Source: Bacteroidota bacterium (lineage in GTDB: Bacteria > Bacteroidota > Bacteroidia > M30B66). From it: DNA of 64,000 nt. Both the position numbers and the translations under genes were made by a program. The stretch is from contig JAIXUS010000085.1 of the NCBI GenBank assembly GCA_027483445.1, forward strand, positions 1 to 64,000, written 5' to 3'. The notes under the pieces were generated by a model. That model was not told the DNA's origin. It did not search any database and worked only from the letters and a program-made list of their open reading frames with translations. The stretch's first letter is position 1, and every line of letters begins with the position of its first letter. Positions 9,797 to 17,806 of this stretch are shown piece by piece.

Positions 9797-9983
9797 AGTG
9801 CGAAACTATGATGTAAATCTAATTTAGAATAAAGCCTGAAAAAATGACAAAAATCATATAATCAAATATTTAACATTAATTTATGGATGATGACGAATTT
9901 CAATGCTATTACCTCAGCATTGTCTGCTTTTGAGCGTATCGTGCTCCACTTTTGGTGTGTTTTTATCAAATCGGGAGAATCAA

Positions 9984-10391
9984 TTACCCCTCCGAAAGCT
10001 CTAATATCCGATCAAATTCCTCCTGCTTCAAAGGCATCACACTCAAGCGGCTTTGGCGAATCAATGCAATTTGAGCCAATCGCTCATCCGCTTTGATTTT
10101 TTCCAAACTCACCGGTACCTTTAACGCTTGTACTGGCTCCAAATCAACCACAGCCCAGCGCGTATCTTCCGTTGTAGGGTCGGGGTAATGCTCCTTGATC
10201 ACCCGGGCAATGCCTACTACCTCCATTCCTTCGTTGCTGTGGTAAAATAGCACGAGATCACCGGTTTTCATCGCCATCAAATTATTTCGGGCCTGGTAGT
10301 TACGCACTCCATCCCAAAATGTCTTTCCGTCCTGCACAAAACGGTCCCAACTGTATTTAAAGGGCTCCGATTTAACCAACCAATAGTTCAT
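9984..10391 (-). CDS. EVE domain-containing protein
   Basis: 135-residue single-domain protein of the EVE (PUA-like) superfamily, close to the thymocyte nuclear protein 1 group. Signatures are the N-terminal NYWLVKSEPFKYSWD, WDGVRNYQARNNL, the MKTGDLVLFYHSN strand-turn-strand, and VGIARVIKEHYPDPT. Relatives bind modified bases in DNA or RNA; no target is known for this one. Its ATG overlaps the holA stop codon (TAATG), so the two are translationally coupled and co-transcribed. No restriction or modification genes are nearby. Confidence 0.88.
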   Translation of the reverse strand: MNYWLVKSEPFKYSWDRFVQDGKTFWDGVRNYQARNNLMAMKTGDLVLFYHSNEGMEVVGIARVIKEHYPDPTTEDTRWAVVDLEPVQALKVPVSLEKIKADERLAQIALIRQSRLSVMPLKQEEFDRILELSEG

Positions 10392-11491
10392 TAGTGTAAA
10401 ATTTTAAAAACCAATTCTTTCATCAAAGCACCATAGCCCGCACTTGGGTTATTCCAGCCCTTGCTCTTCATGTCGGTATCGCGGATGTGATGCACGATTT
10501 TAATCAGCTTGGCCGGACTGTACAAACGGGCTGCTGCCTCATATTGCCGGGCTACAAATGGAGGGAGACCCAATAATGCCGCCGAATCAGACTTTTGACC
10601 CGAGCTTTTGGCCCAGTGCAACAAGAGCAGCTTCGAGAAATAAGTCAACAAACCGGGCAAGATCATCTGAATGGGCATAGCCTTATCATTATTACCCATA
10701 AAATGCGCAATCCGATTGGCCCTCAATACATCTTTGCGGCTTAAAGCATTGGTTAATTCAAACAAGCTATATTCCTTCGAAATCCCAACCGACTCTTCAA
10801 TGTGTTTAACCTGAAACTCTGTTCCGACAGGGAAATTCAGCATGAGCTTGTCGGCCTCGTTCACCACCTTATCGAGCTCATTACCCACCGATTCGGCCAG
10901 AAGCAGGGCTGCCTGACCTTGCAAACGGTACCCTTTCTTGCTGAAATAATTGCTGGCCCATTCTGGGATTTTTTCATCCTTCAGCCGGTTCGATTCCACA
11001 ATCACATGAGCCTTTGCCGCTTCTCCAAAACTCTTCAGCTTTTTGGCCGGTTTAGCCGCTTTGCCCGATGCATCGGTTACTGGAGCCGCCTCCGGCTTAG
11101 CTTCGGCCGCCCCAGCCGCTGCACGCTTAGGCATGGTTTCACCCCTGAAAAAAAGTAACAAAATGGTATTCGGATTCGGGTTTTCCAAATAAGGCACCAG
11201 TCGCTGAAAAACATCAGACCCCGGTCGTTTCATCGCCTGCGCCTCCTTCACTATAGTTACCTGATATTCTGCCATCATCGGAAAACGGCGCGCAGCTACA
11301 ATTACGTCCTCCGGACTCACATCGGCGCCATACAATACATTGAAGTTAAACTCCTTTTCATCAGCACTTAGAATGTGCTCTTCCATGTATTTTACCAATT
11401 GCTCAGGATAATAAGGCTCATCACCGTGAAATATATACACGGGCTTGTATTTCTTCGCCTGAAGTTCCTTAAGCAGCGCATCAACAGTCAT
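10391..11491 (-). CDS. holA: DNA polymerase III subunit delta
   Basis: 366-residue clamp-loader subunit that opens the beta clamp. Typical features: N-terminal YIFHGDEPYYPEQLVKYMEE, the VVIAARRFPMMAEYQ-like helix of domain I, ERLVPYLENPNPNTILLLFF, and the C-terminal collar with VNEADKLMLNF, KEYSLFELTNALSRKD and NPSAGYGALMKELVFKI. An Ala/Pro/Lys-rich insert (about 125-150) is unusual and looks like a flexible linker. The ATG at 11491 is preceded 5 nt upstream by GTAATTTG, an imperfect -7 box. It forms a two-gene unit with the EVE gene and diverges from the efflux operon. Confidence 0.9.
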   Translation of the reverse strand: MTVDALLKELQAKKYKPVYIFHGDEPYYPEQLVKYMEEHILSADEKEFNFNVLYGADVSPEDVIVAARRFPMMAEYQVTIVKEAQAMKRPGSDVFQRLVPYLENPNPNTILLLFFRGETMPKRAAAGAAEAKPEAAPVTDASGKAAKPAKKLKSFGEAAKAHVIVESNRLKDEKIPEWASNYFSKKGYRLQGQAALLLAESVGNELDKVVNEADKLMLNFPVGTEFQVKHIEESVGISKEYSLFELTNALSRKDVLRANRIAHFMGNNDKAMPIQMILPGLLTYFSKLLLLHWAKSSGQKSDSAALLGLPPFVARQYEAAARLYSPAKLIKIVHHIRDTDMKSKGWNNPSAGYGALMKELVFKILH

Positions 11492-11639
11492 GAGCGCAAA
11501 TTACGGGGTTTCATACATGCTAAATCGCACTGTTAATAATTGTCGGCTTTCAGTCCTAAATGCCATATACCTTATCCTGGAAATTTACGTTCTTCGTGTT
11601 CAGTCCCAACACCGCTTCAAACAAACCAACGTATACTCT

Positions 11640-13046
11640 ATGGCCCTCAGGCTAAGTCCACAATTCGGTAAACTCAACCGAAAACACCTGCTTTTTGCAC
11701 TGCCTATTCTTGTTATTGGCTACTTTTTATTGTCCGGCAAGCGGGATGACAACACGGTACTCCTGGCCACAGTGGTTCAAGGCGATTTTAACATCCGCGT
11801 CCAAACAACAGGCGAGATTAAAGCGAAAACCCAAACCGATATCGAAGCGCCCGGAAACGAGATGCAGCAGGCCGGCTTGTGGAATGGAATAAAAATACAG
11901 GAACTCATCCCGGAGGGAACCCGCGTTAAAGCCGGCGATTTTGTGGCCACCCTCGATAAAACGCCGCTCATGACCAAGCTTCAGGAGGTTGCCCTTGAGC
12001 TCGATAAAAAAGAGTCGGAACTGAAGCAAACACGACTCGACACGGCCATCACCCTCCGCGATGCACGCGATGAGTTACTCAACCTTAAATCGGCGGTCGA
12101 AGAAGCCCGACTCGAAGTGGAGCAATCGGTGTATGAAGCTCCGGCCATCCAACAACAAAAACGCCTCGCGTTGGAAAAGGCCGAACGAAACCTGCTGCAG
12201 AAAAAGGAAAATTATCAAACCAAGGTTGCGCAGGCTGCTACACGGGTGGCCATCATCTATGCCGATCTGAGTAAAGCGAAAAACAGTTTCGACCGGGTGA
12301 GCGATCTGTTAAGCAATATGGACGTGAAAGCGCCCAAAGACGGAATGGTGGTGTACGTGAAAAATTGGAATGGTCGCAAGAAAACCACCGGAAGCAATGT
12401 GTCGCCTTGGGAGCCGGCGGTGGCTACACTGCCCGATTTACGAGAGTTACAGGTAATCACCTATGTAAGCGAGGTGGACGTTCGAAAAGTGAAACCCGGA
12501 CAGGAGGCCGACATAACCCTCGATGCTGAGCCCGACAAAAAACTCAAAGGCGTGGTGGTTCAGGTGGCCAATATTGGCGAACAACGCCCCAATCAGGAGG
12601 CTAAAGTATTTGAGGTTTTAATCGACATTCTCAATCCCGACAGTACTTTGCGCCCCGCCATGACCACCTCTAACGTGATTCATATTGATGCCTACAAAAG
12701 TGTGCTCAGTGTGCCGCTGGAGGCCCTCAATACAGAGAAAAACTTAAGCTATGTATGGGTGAAGAAAGGCGCTTCGCTTAAACGCAATGAGGTTCGGGTT
12801 GCCGCTGTTAACGAAAAAGATGCGCTTGTTTATCAAGGTCTAGAGGCGGGCGACGAAGTTGTACTTACCGCGCCGGCCGACACCAGTGGCGTTACCCTAA
12901 ATCGCCTGGCGAATAAGGCCAATCCGCCAAAACCATTTGTCGACCTTGAAAAACAGAAGAAATTGCAGGAACATCTTGCCAGAGTCAAGGCACAGGCGCC
13001 TGTTCCCGGAGCTGCAGGCGCCGAAATGATGGTCACCGAGGAATAG
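11640..13046 (+). CDS. HlyD/MacA-type periplasmic adaptor of an efflux system
   Basis: 468-residue membrane-fusion protein linking an inner-membrane permease to a TolC channel. The ATG at 11640 is chosen because it directly precedes the basic-hydrophobic anchor (LNRKHLLFALPILVIGYFLL); in-frame upstream codons run into the divergent holA start and encode nothing typical. A lipoyl/barrel half-motif (GTRVKAGDFVATLD) is followed by a long coiled coil (about 110-215), the second half-motif (VKAPKDGMVVYV), a beta-barrel domain and a membrane-proximal domain (YKSVLSVPLEALNTE). It is the first gene of a tight three-gene operon (5-bp gap to the permease). Confidence 0.88.
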   Translation: MALRLSPQFGKLNRKHLLFALPILVIGYFLLSGKRDDNTVLLATVVQGDFNIRVQTTGEIKAKTQTDIEAPGNEMQQAGLWNGIKIQELIPEGTRVKAGDFVATLDKTPLMTKLQEVALELDKKESELKQTRLDTAITLRDARDELLNLKSAVEEARLEVEQSVYEAPAIQQQKRLALEKAERNLLQKKENYQTKVAQAATRVAIIYADLSKAKNSFDRVSDLLSNMDVKAPKDGMVVYVKNWNGRKKTTGSNVSPWEPAVATLPDLRELQVITYVSEVDVRKVKPGQEADITLDAEPDKKLKGVVVQVANIGEQRPNQEAKVFEVLIDILNPDSTLRPAMTTSNVIHIDAYKSVLSVPLEALNTEKNLSYVWVKKGASLKRNEVRVAAVNEKDALVYQGLEAGDEVVLTAPADTSGVTLNRLANKANPPKPFVDLEKQKKLQEHLARVKAQAPVPGAAGAEMMVTEE

Positions 13047-13051
13047 ACCTT

Positions 13052-14413
13052 ATGGAGCGCGAACGCATACTTTTTAATCTCCGAAATGGTTGGGAGGCCA
13101 TGAATGCCAACCGTTTCAGAGCAGTACTCACCTCGCTTGGAATCATTTTCGGAGTGGCGGCTGTTATTGCCATGCTCGCGATTGGCAACGGGGCCGAACG
13201 CGAAATTTTACAACAAATCAAGCAAATCGGGAGTAACAACATTGTCATCAAAGCCAAAATACCCGAACCCAAAAGCGAAGAAGAGCAGCGAAACAGCAAG
13301 CCCGGACAAGAGAATGAGCGATTCTCGCCCGGATTAAGTTTAGCCGATGCCGATAACATTGCCGCAAGTGTTCCCGGAGTGGAATATGTGAGTCCGCAGG
13401 TTGAAATGGAAGTACAGCTCTACGCCAACGGACAAAAGCTCAAGGCCCGATTGATTGGCGTAGATAATCGGTATTTCGAAGCCAACAACTTAGAATTTGC
13501 CCAGGGGAGAGGCTTCTCAGAAAGTCAGCAGGTTCGCTCGCTGCCGGTTTGCGTAATTGGCAAAGGTGTACAGTCGAGGCTTTTTGCAAACATCGAAGCC
13601 ATGGGAAACACCCTGAAGGCCGGCGACCAGCATTTTACCGTTGGTGGGGTTCTCGACGACCGCGATTTCGACGAACAGGCGGCCGGAAAACTGAGTATTC
13701 GCAATGTAAACCTCGAAGTGTACATTCCTATTCGTACCTTTCTGGTAAGGGTGCTCAACCGGTCTGAGGTAACACAGTCTGATATCAAGCGATTTCAGGA
13801 ACAGCAATCGATGGAGGAGGAGGAAGGCACCGAAGATTCCGAGAAAAAAGTGGCCTACAACTACCACCAAATCGATCGAATGGTGGTACACGTAAAAGAG
13901 AGCAGCGCCATGGAACCCGCCGTTGAGGTGATACAAAAACTCCTGCGCAGGCGACACTTCAACGCCGAAGATTATGAAGTAGTGGTGCCCGAGCTTTTGC
14001 TCAAACAAGAACAGAAAACGAAGAACCTCTTTAATCTTGTGCTGGCTGTAATTGCAGGTATTTCGCTGCTTGTAGGCGGAATAGGAATTATGAATATCAT
14101 GCTCGCTTCAGTACTTGAACGCATCAAGGAGATTGGATTACGTTTGGCACTTGGAGCAAGAAGAGAAGACATTGTTCAGCAATTTTTAGCTGAGGCCATT
14201 GTAATTAGCCTCAGTGGCGGCATTCTGGGTATTTTGTTGGGCGTGAGCTTCTCTTACGCCATCGAGTATTTGGCCGATATTAAAACTTTGGTTTCGCCGG
14301 TATCGGTGGTTCTTTCGTTTGCAGTCTCTGTTTCGGTGGGCTTGATATTCGGCATTTATCCGGCCCGCAAGGCATCACAACAAAACCCTATTGAATCGCT
14401 ACGGTATGAATAA
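13052..14413 (+). CDS. MacB-type ABC transporter permease (no ATPase domain)
   Basis: 453-residue FtsX/MacB-family permease. N-terminal helix with the signature RAVLTSLGIIFGVAAVIAMLAIGNGA, a large periplasmic MacB_PCD domain (GVDNRYFEANNLEFAQGRGF), then three C-terminal helices (LAVIAGISLLVGGIGIMNIM, then the coupling helix with RIKEIGLRLALGARREDI, and the final PARKASQQNPIESLRYE). Unlike E. coli MacB there is no fused ATP-binding domain, and no separate ATPase gene is in the operon. A charged, Glu-rich loop (MEEEEGTEDSEKK) occupies about 248-265. Substrate unknown; candidates are small toxic compounds or lipoproteins. Confidence 0.88.
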   Translation: MERERILFNLRNGWEAMNANRFRAVLTSLGIIFGVAAVIAMLAIGNGAEREILQQIKQIGSNNIVIKAKIPEPKSEEEQRNSKPGQENERFSPGLSLADADNIAASVPGVEYVSPQVEMEVQLYANGQKLKARLIGVDNRYFEANNLEFAQGRGFSESQQVRSLPVCVIGKGVQSRLFANIEAMGNTLKAGDQHFTVGGVLDDRDFDEQAAGKLSIRNVNLEVYIPIRTFLVRVLNRSEVTQSDIKRFQEQQSMEEEEGTEDSEKKVAYNYHQIDRMVVHVKESSAMEPAVEVIQKLLRRRHFNAEDYEVVVPELLLKQEQKTKNLFNLVLAVIAGISLLVGGIGIMNIMLASVLERIKEIGLRLALGARREDIVQQFLAEAIVISLSGGILGILLGVSFSYAIEYLADIKTLVSPVSVVLSFAVSVSVGLIFGIYPARKASQQNPIESLRYE

Positions 14414-15857
14414 GCATTTCTGGCTGCTGCTTTTTTGCGCGGGCTCGCTGCTCAGCGCCGCTCAAACCTCAATTACACTACAGCAAGCCATGGAGCGTGC
14501 CGAGTTAAACAGCCCGCTGGCCCGGCAAATACACGCCCGTTGGGAAAGCAGTCGCTGGATGTACCGTTCGGCGCGCGCTTTTCTCACTCCTCAGCTGGGA
14601 TTAAACGGCGATTTTCCGGGCTACCAGCGCCGCATTAATCAAGTGGTTCAGCCCGATGGAACCTTCCTTTTCATTCCGGTGCAGCAGGCTCTGTCGTCGG
14701 GCGGATTAAGCCTTTCGCAGCAAATTCCCTTTACCGGCGGCTCCATTAGCTTGGAGAGCAGGCTAAGCCGCGGCGATATTTTTGGCGACCAGGGCAGCAC
14801 CTTTTGGCAGTCGAACCCCTTGCTGATCAGCCTGAATCAGCCGGTTTTTCGATTTAATGCCCTCAAGTGGCAATGGAAGCAGGAAAAGCTAAGACTCGAG
14901 CTCGCCGGGCGACAACAAGCCGAACAGCTGGAGGAGCTGCGCATGGAGGTAATTTCGCGCTACTTCGATTGGTATATCGCACGGTTGCAGCTGAGCAATG
15001 CCGAGCAAAATCGAAACATCAACGATACCATTTACCGCATCGCCAAAGGCCGTTTTGGGGTGGGAAAGATTGCCGAGAACGAACTCCTTCAGGTAGAGCT
15101 GAGTTACACCAACGCCCGAAATGCTGTTGAGGTTCAACAAGTGCAGGTGCAGCTTGCCCAGCAGCAGTTAGAGCGGTTCACAGGCAAACTGGAGCCAGCG
15201 AGCCTTCCAACAGCGCCGGTAGCCTTGCCCGTGGCCGACCCCGACCCGTCGAAGGCCCGCGACGAGGCACTTTTAAACCGAAGCGATAATGTCAATCAGG
15301 CCATCAGCCTGGAACAGGCAAAAAGAAACCTCAGCGAAGCCAAACTTTCTCGCTACCCACAAGCCAACATTAACCTCAGTTATGGCCTCAACCAAACCGG
15401 TTCGAGCTTCGACCAGGCCTTGCAGGCGCCGGTGAATTCACAATTTGCCGGCCTTGGCTTTTCAATGCCTATTTTTGGAATGGGCTCAAACCGCGCCGCT
15501 TACAAGTCGGCACAATATGCTTACGAAGCCGCCCTTTCGGCCAACGAATTTGGCATCCAGCAGCTTGAGGCCGAGGTAATTGGCATGGCCTTGCAGGTGA
15601 GCCAGCTCAAAAAATCGGTTGGCATCTCGGCCAAGGCCGATACGATTGCCCGGAAACGCTTCGAAGTGGCCGGTAACCGTTACCGCATCGGCACTGTAGA
15701 TATTACGAACCTGCTCATCGCGCAGAGTGAAAAAGACATGGCCTTCATCACGTACATGAATACCCTTCGCGACTTTTGGATGGCTTGGTACCGCCTGCGC
15801 AGGCTCACCTTGTACGATTTCGAAAAATCGGCAAGGCTCTACGTTCAGGAGCCTTAA
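14406..15857 (+). CDS. TolC family outer-membrane efflux protein
   Basis: About 483 residues with a signal peptide (CAGSLLSAAQ). The start at 14406 overlaps the permease stop (ATGAATAA), a classic coupled arrangement; an ATG 15 bp earlier is less likely. The two long alpha-hairpin halves of the OEP family are visible as heptad-rich stretches (about 165-250 and 365-450), including ARNAVEVQQVQVQLAQQQLE and the equivalent second-half motif with RYRIGTVDITNLLIAQSEKD. It completes the adaptor-permease-channel set of this operon. The gene ends 4 bp before the stop of a convergent gene, with no terminator between them. Confidence 0.9.
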   Translation: MNKHFWLLLFCAGSLLSAAQTSITLQQAMERAELNSPLARQIHARWESSRWMYRSARAFLTPQLGLNGDFPGYQRRINQVVQPDGTFLFIPVQQALSSGGLSLSQQIPFTGGSISLESRLSRGDIFGDQGSTFWQSNPLLISLNQPVFRFNALKWQWKQEKLRLELAGRQQAEQLEELRMEVISRYFDWYIARLQLSNAEQNRNINDTIYRIAKGRFGVGKIAENELLQVELSYTNARNAVEVQQVQVQLAQQQLERFTGKLEPASLPTAPVALPVADPDPSKARDEALLNRSDNVNQAISLEQAKRNLSEAKLSRYPQANINLSYGLNQTGSSFDQALQAPVNSQFAGLGFSMPIFGMGSNRAAYKSAQYAYEAALSANEFGIQQLEAEVIGMALQVSQLKKSVGISAKADTIARKRFEVAGNRYRIGTVDITNLLIAQSEKDMAFITYMNTLRDFWMAWYRLRRLTLYDFEKSARLYVQEP

Positions 15858-15861
15858 GCCG

Positions 15862-16902
15862 TTAATCTTTTACTCTTTGCCAGCCCATCGTTCTGAGCAT
15901 CCAGTCGGGAAGTGGCTTACCTGGCTTGCGCTTGCGAAGGTCGAGATACCACTTAAGCTTTTTAACCAGTGGTAATTTATGGGTTTGCACAAATTCGATC
16001 AACGCTCCATCAGGATCTTCGGTGTAGGCAAACTGCCCAGCCGCTTCTCCCATATCGAAGCTATTGCCACTGTTTACCGTAAATGGATGTCCTTCGCGGG
16101 CACAATGCTGCTCAAGTGCGGGCATATCGTTCACGTCGAAGCACACGTGGATAAAACCCATGTCGCCCCAAAATCGCCCATCATAGATTTTTCTGCCCTG
16201 CCCGTTGTCGAGTTGAAAAAGCTCAATTTCGGCAGCGCCCAGCAAGCGGGAAAATGCACCACCAAAAGGCGTTTTAGCTTGTAAAACTACGCGTCGGCCT
16301 TCTTTGCCACCATACTCAGCAAAGGCCTTTTTTTCGTCGGCGCGAACCCGGGTAAACCCCAGCACGCGGGTGTAAAAATGGATGGAGGCTTCAAGGTTTG
16401 AAACCCCAATTTGCACACCTTGCACACCACCGTTGGGGTGCGTTGTTTGACCAAACCACGACTCTCCGCGGGTGAATGTGAAGCGGTTGCCGTCGGGGTC
16501 GTTCACAAAAAAGCGTTCACCCTGAACCGGATCTTCGAACAGCGGCGATGGCTGAAGGCCCTGCGCTTGCATGAATGCGTGCGATTTTTTCACGTCGCGG
16601 GTTTTCATAATCACCCCAAAAATGCCCAAATCGCCGGGCTCAATGGTAAACTTGGGCATTTCGGATTTCCGCTCGGTATATTGCCAAATTTCAAATCCGC
16701 CGCCACCTTGCATGTTCAACGCTAAAATGGCGTATCGTTTACGCGGTTCACCTCCGGTATAGCGGAGCATCAGTTCGGCGGTCGAGGCGTCCTTGAACAC
16801 GGGAACGTCCATTCCAAACATCTTTCTGTACCAGGTAAAGCGGGCGTCGGCGTCGCGAACACCTATGCCAACTTGTTGAATTCCACTCAGCAACGAGATC
16901 AT
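15862..16902 (-). CDS. VOC family protein with two or three glyoxalase-fold domains
   Basis: 346-residue vicinal-oxygen-chelate protein. The first half begins IQQVGIGVRDADARFTWYRKMFGMDVPVF, a typical VOC opening, and the second domain begins GVQGVQIGVSNLEASIHFYTRVLGF. Candidate metal ligands are His in MGFIHVCFDV and Glu near ALIEFVQTH. Closing strands (DPDGNRFTF, DPDGALIEF) are present twice. Length and arrangement resemble extradiol dioxygenase or 4-hydroxyphenylpyruvate dioxygenase-type proteins, but the reaction is not evident. The start is the ATG at 16902; an upstream in-frame TTG was rejected. It is 18 bp downstream of an SDR gene on the same strand, so the two probably form an operon acting on a small lipid or aromatic substrate. 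Confidence 0.8.
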   Translation of the reverse strand: MISLLSGIQQVGIGVRDADARFTWYRKMFGMDVPVFKDASTAELMLRYTGGEPRKRYAILALNMQGGGGFEIWQYTERKSEMPKFTIEPGDLGIFGVIMKTRDVKKSHAFMQAQGLQPSPLFEDPVQGERFFVNDPDGNRFTFTRGESWFGQTTHPNGGVQGVQIGVSNLEASIHFYTRVLGFTRVRADEKKAFAEYGGKEGRRVVLQAKTPFGGAFSRLLGAAEIELFQLDNGQGRKIYDGRFWGDMGFIHVCFDVNDMPALEQHCAREGHPFTVNSGNSFDMGEAAGQFAYTEDPDGALIEFVQTHKLPLVKKLKWYLDLRKRKPGKPLPDWMLRTMGWQRVKD

Positions 16903-16920
16903 GCGCAATTGTTTGGTGAT

Positions 16921-17700
16921 TTAGGTGGGTTTTACTTTTTGAATGAGCCAATAGAAAATCGAAGGTACAAACCGTTTCAGGTAAACGGGTAGAAGTTCCA
17001 GTCCTCCGGCAAGCACTTCATAGCGCTTACCGCGGATGGCTTTATGGATAACCTTAGCGCAACGTTCGGCGGTAATGCCTTTGCGTTGACCTTCATCCAT
17101 AATCTGGTGCTCGCTGCCATCGCCTTTTACGGCGTGAAGGGAGATTGAAGTTTTTACGCGGCCCGGACAAATGATGGTGACATGTATCGGAACTGTTCGC
17201 AATTCCAGCCTCAATGCTTCGAAGTAACCGTGAAGTGCATGTTTAGCTGCGGCATAACTGCTTCTTAACGCAAAGCCAAACTTGCCGGCAATGCTCGATA
17301 CAACCACAACATGTCCTTTTTTGCGGGACATAAAATGAGGGAGTATTGCTTTTGTGAGGGCCACCGGTGCAAAGTAATTCACCTCTAGAATTTTGCGTTC
17401 TACCGAGGCTTCGGTTTGGATGGCTTCAGAGCGTTGACTGAAGCCGGCGTTGTTTACCAGAACATCAACATGACCGTGGGCGTTGATGGCTTGTTGTACC
17501 AGGGTCGGGAAACGGTCGATATCCATCAAATCGAAAGGCAGTAAGGCGCAAGGAACCGAAGGCGGAAGCTGAGCTTTCAGTGTTTGCAGTGCTTCCAGGT
17601 TTCGACCACTCAGCACCAAGGCATTACCGGTTACGGCCAACTCCAGAGCCAGTGCCGCACCAATTCCCGAAGAGGCTCCAGTAATCCAGTACACTTCCAT
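16921..17700 (-). CDS. SDR family NAD(P)-dependent oxidoreductase
   Basis: 259-residue classical short-chain dehydrogenase. The Rossmann glycine motif TGASSGIGAA sits at about residues 6-15, NNAG at about 88, the catalytic Ser in VVSSIAGKFG and the Tyr-Lys pair in SSYAAAKHAL, all intact. The C-terminal stretch (ELLPVYLKRFVPSIFYWLIQK) is hydrophobic and basic, suggesting membrane association, as in DltE-like or sphinganine-reductase-like members. The start MEVYW (17700) is preferred: a 7/8 -7 box (TATCTTGG, 17706-17713) lies 5 nt upstream, which would place the in-frame upstream TTG inside the promoter. Confidence 0.88.
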   Translation of the reverse strand: MEVYWITGASSGIGAALALELAVTGNALVLSGRNLEALQTLKAQLPPSVPCALLPFDLMDIDRFPTLVQQAINAHGHVDVLVNNAGFSQRSEAIQTEASVERKILEVNYFAPVALTKAILPHFMSRKKGHVVVVSSIAGKFGFALRSSYAAAKHALHGYFEALRLELRTVPIHVTIICPGRVKTSISLHAVKGDGSEHQIMDEGQRKGITAERCAKVIHKAIRGKRYEVLAGGLELLPVYLKRFVPSIFYWLIQKVKPT

Positions 17701-17806
17701 CGCGGCCAAGATAGTTCAAGGATGGCAATGGGGCAAATTCAAACAGCTTTCCCTCCAATCTTGCATCACCATGCAGCAGTTTGCCACAATTTGCTATCAT
17801 TGAAAA

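Noticed and set aside
11490-11639. Longer start for the efflux adaptor
   Set aside because: The extension overlaps the holA start and shows no membrane or signal pattern; ATG 11640 precedes the anchor.
15858-15861. Terminator between the convergent efflux and VOC genes
   Set aside because: Only 4 bp separate the stops and no hairpin is visible.
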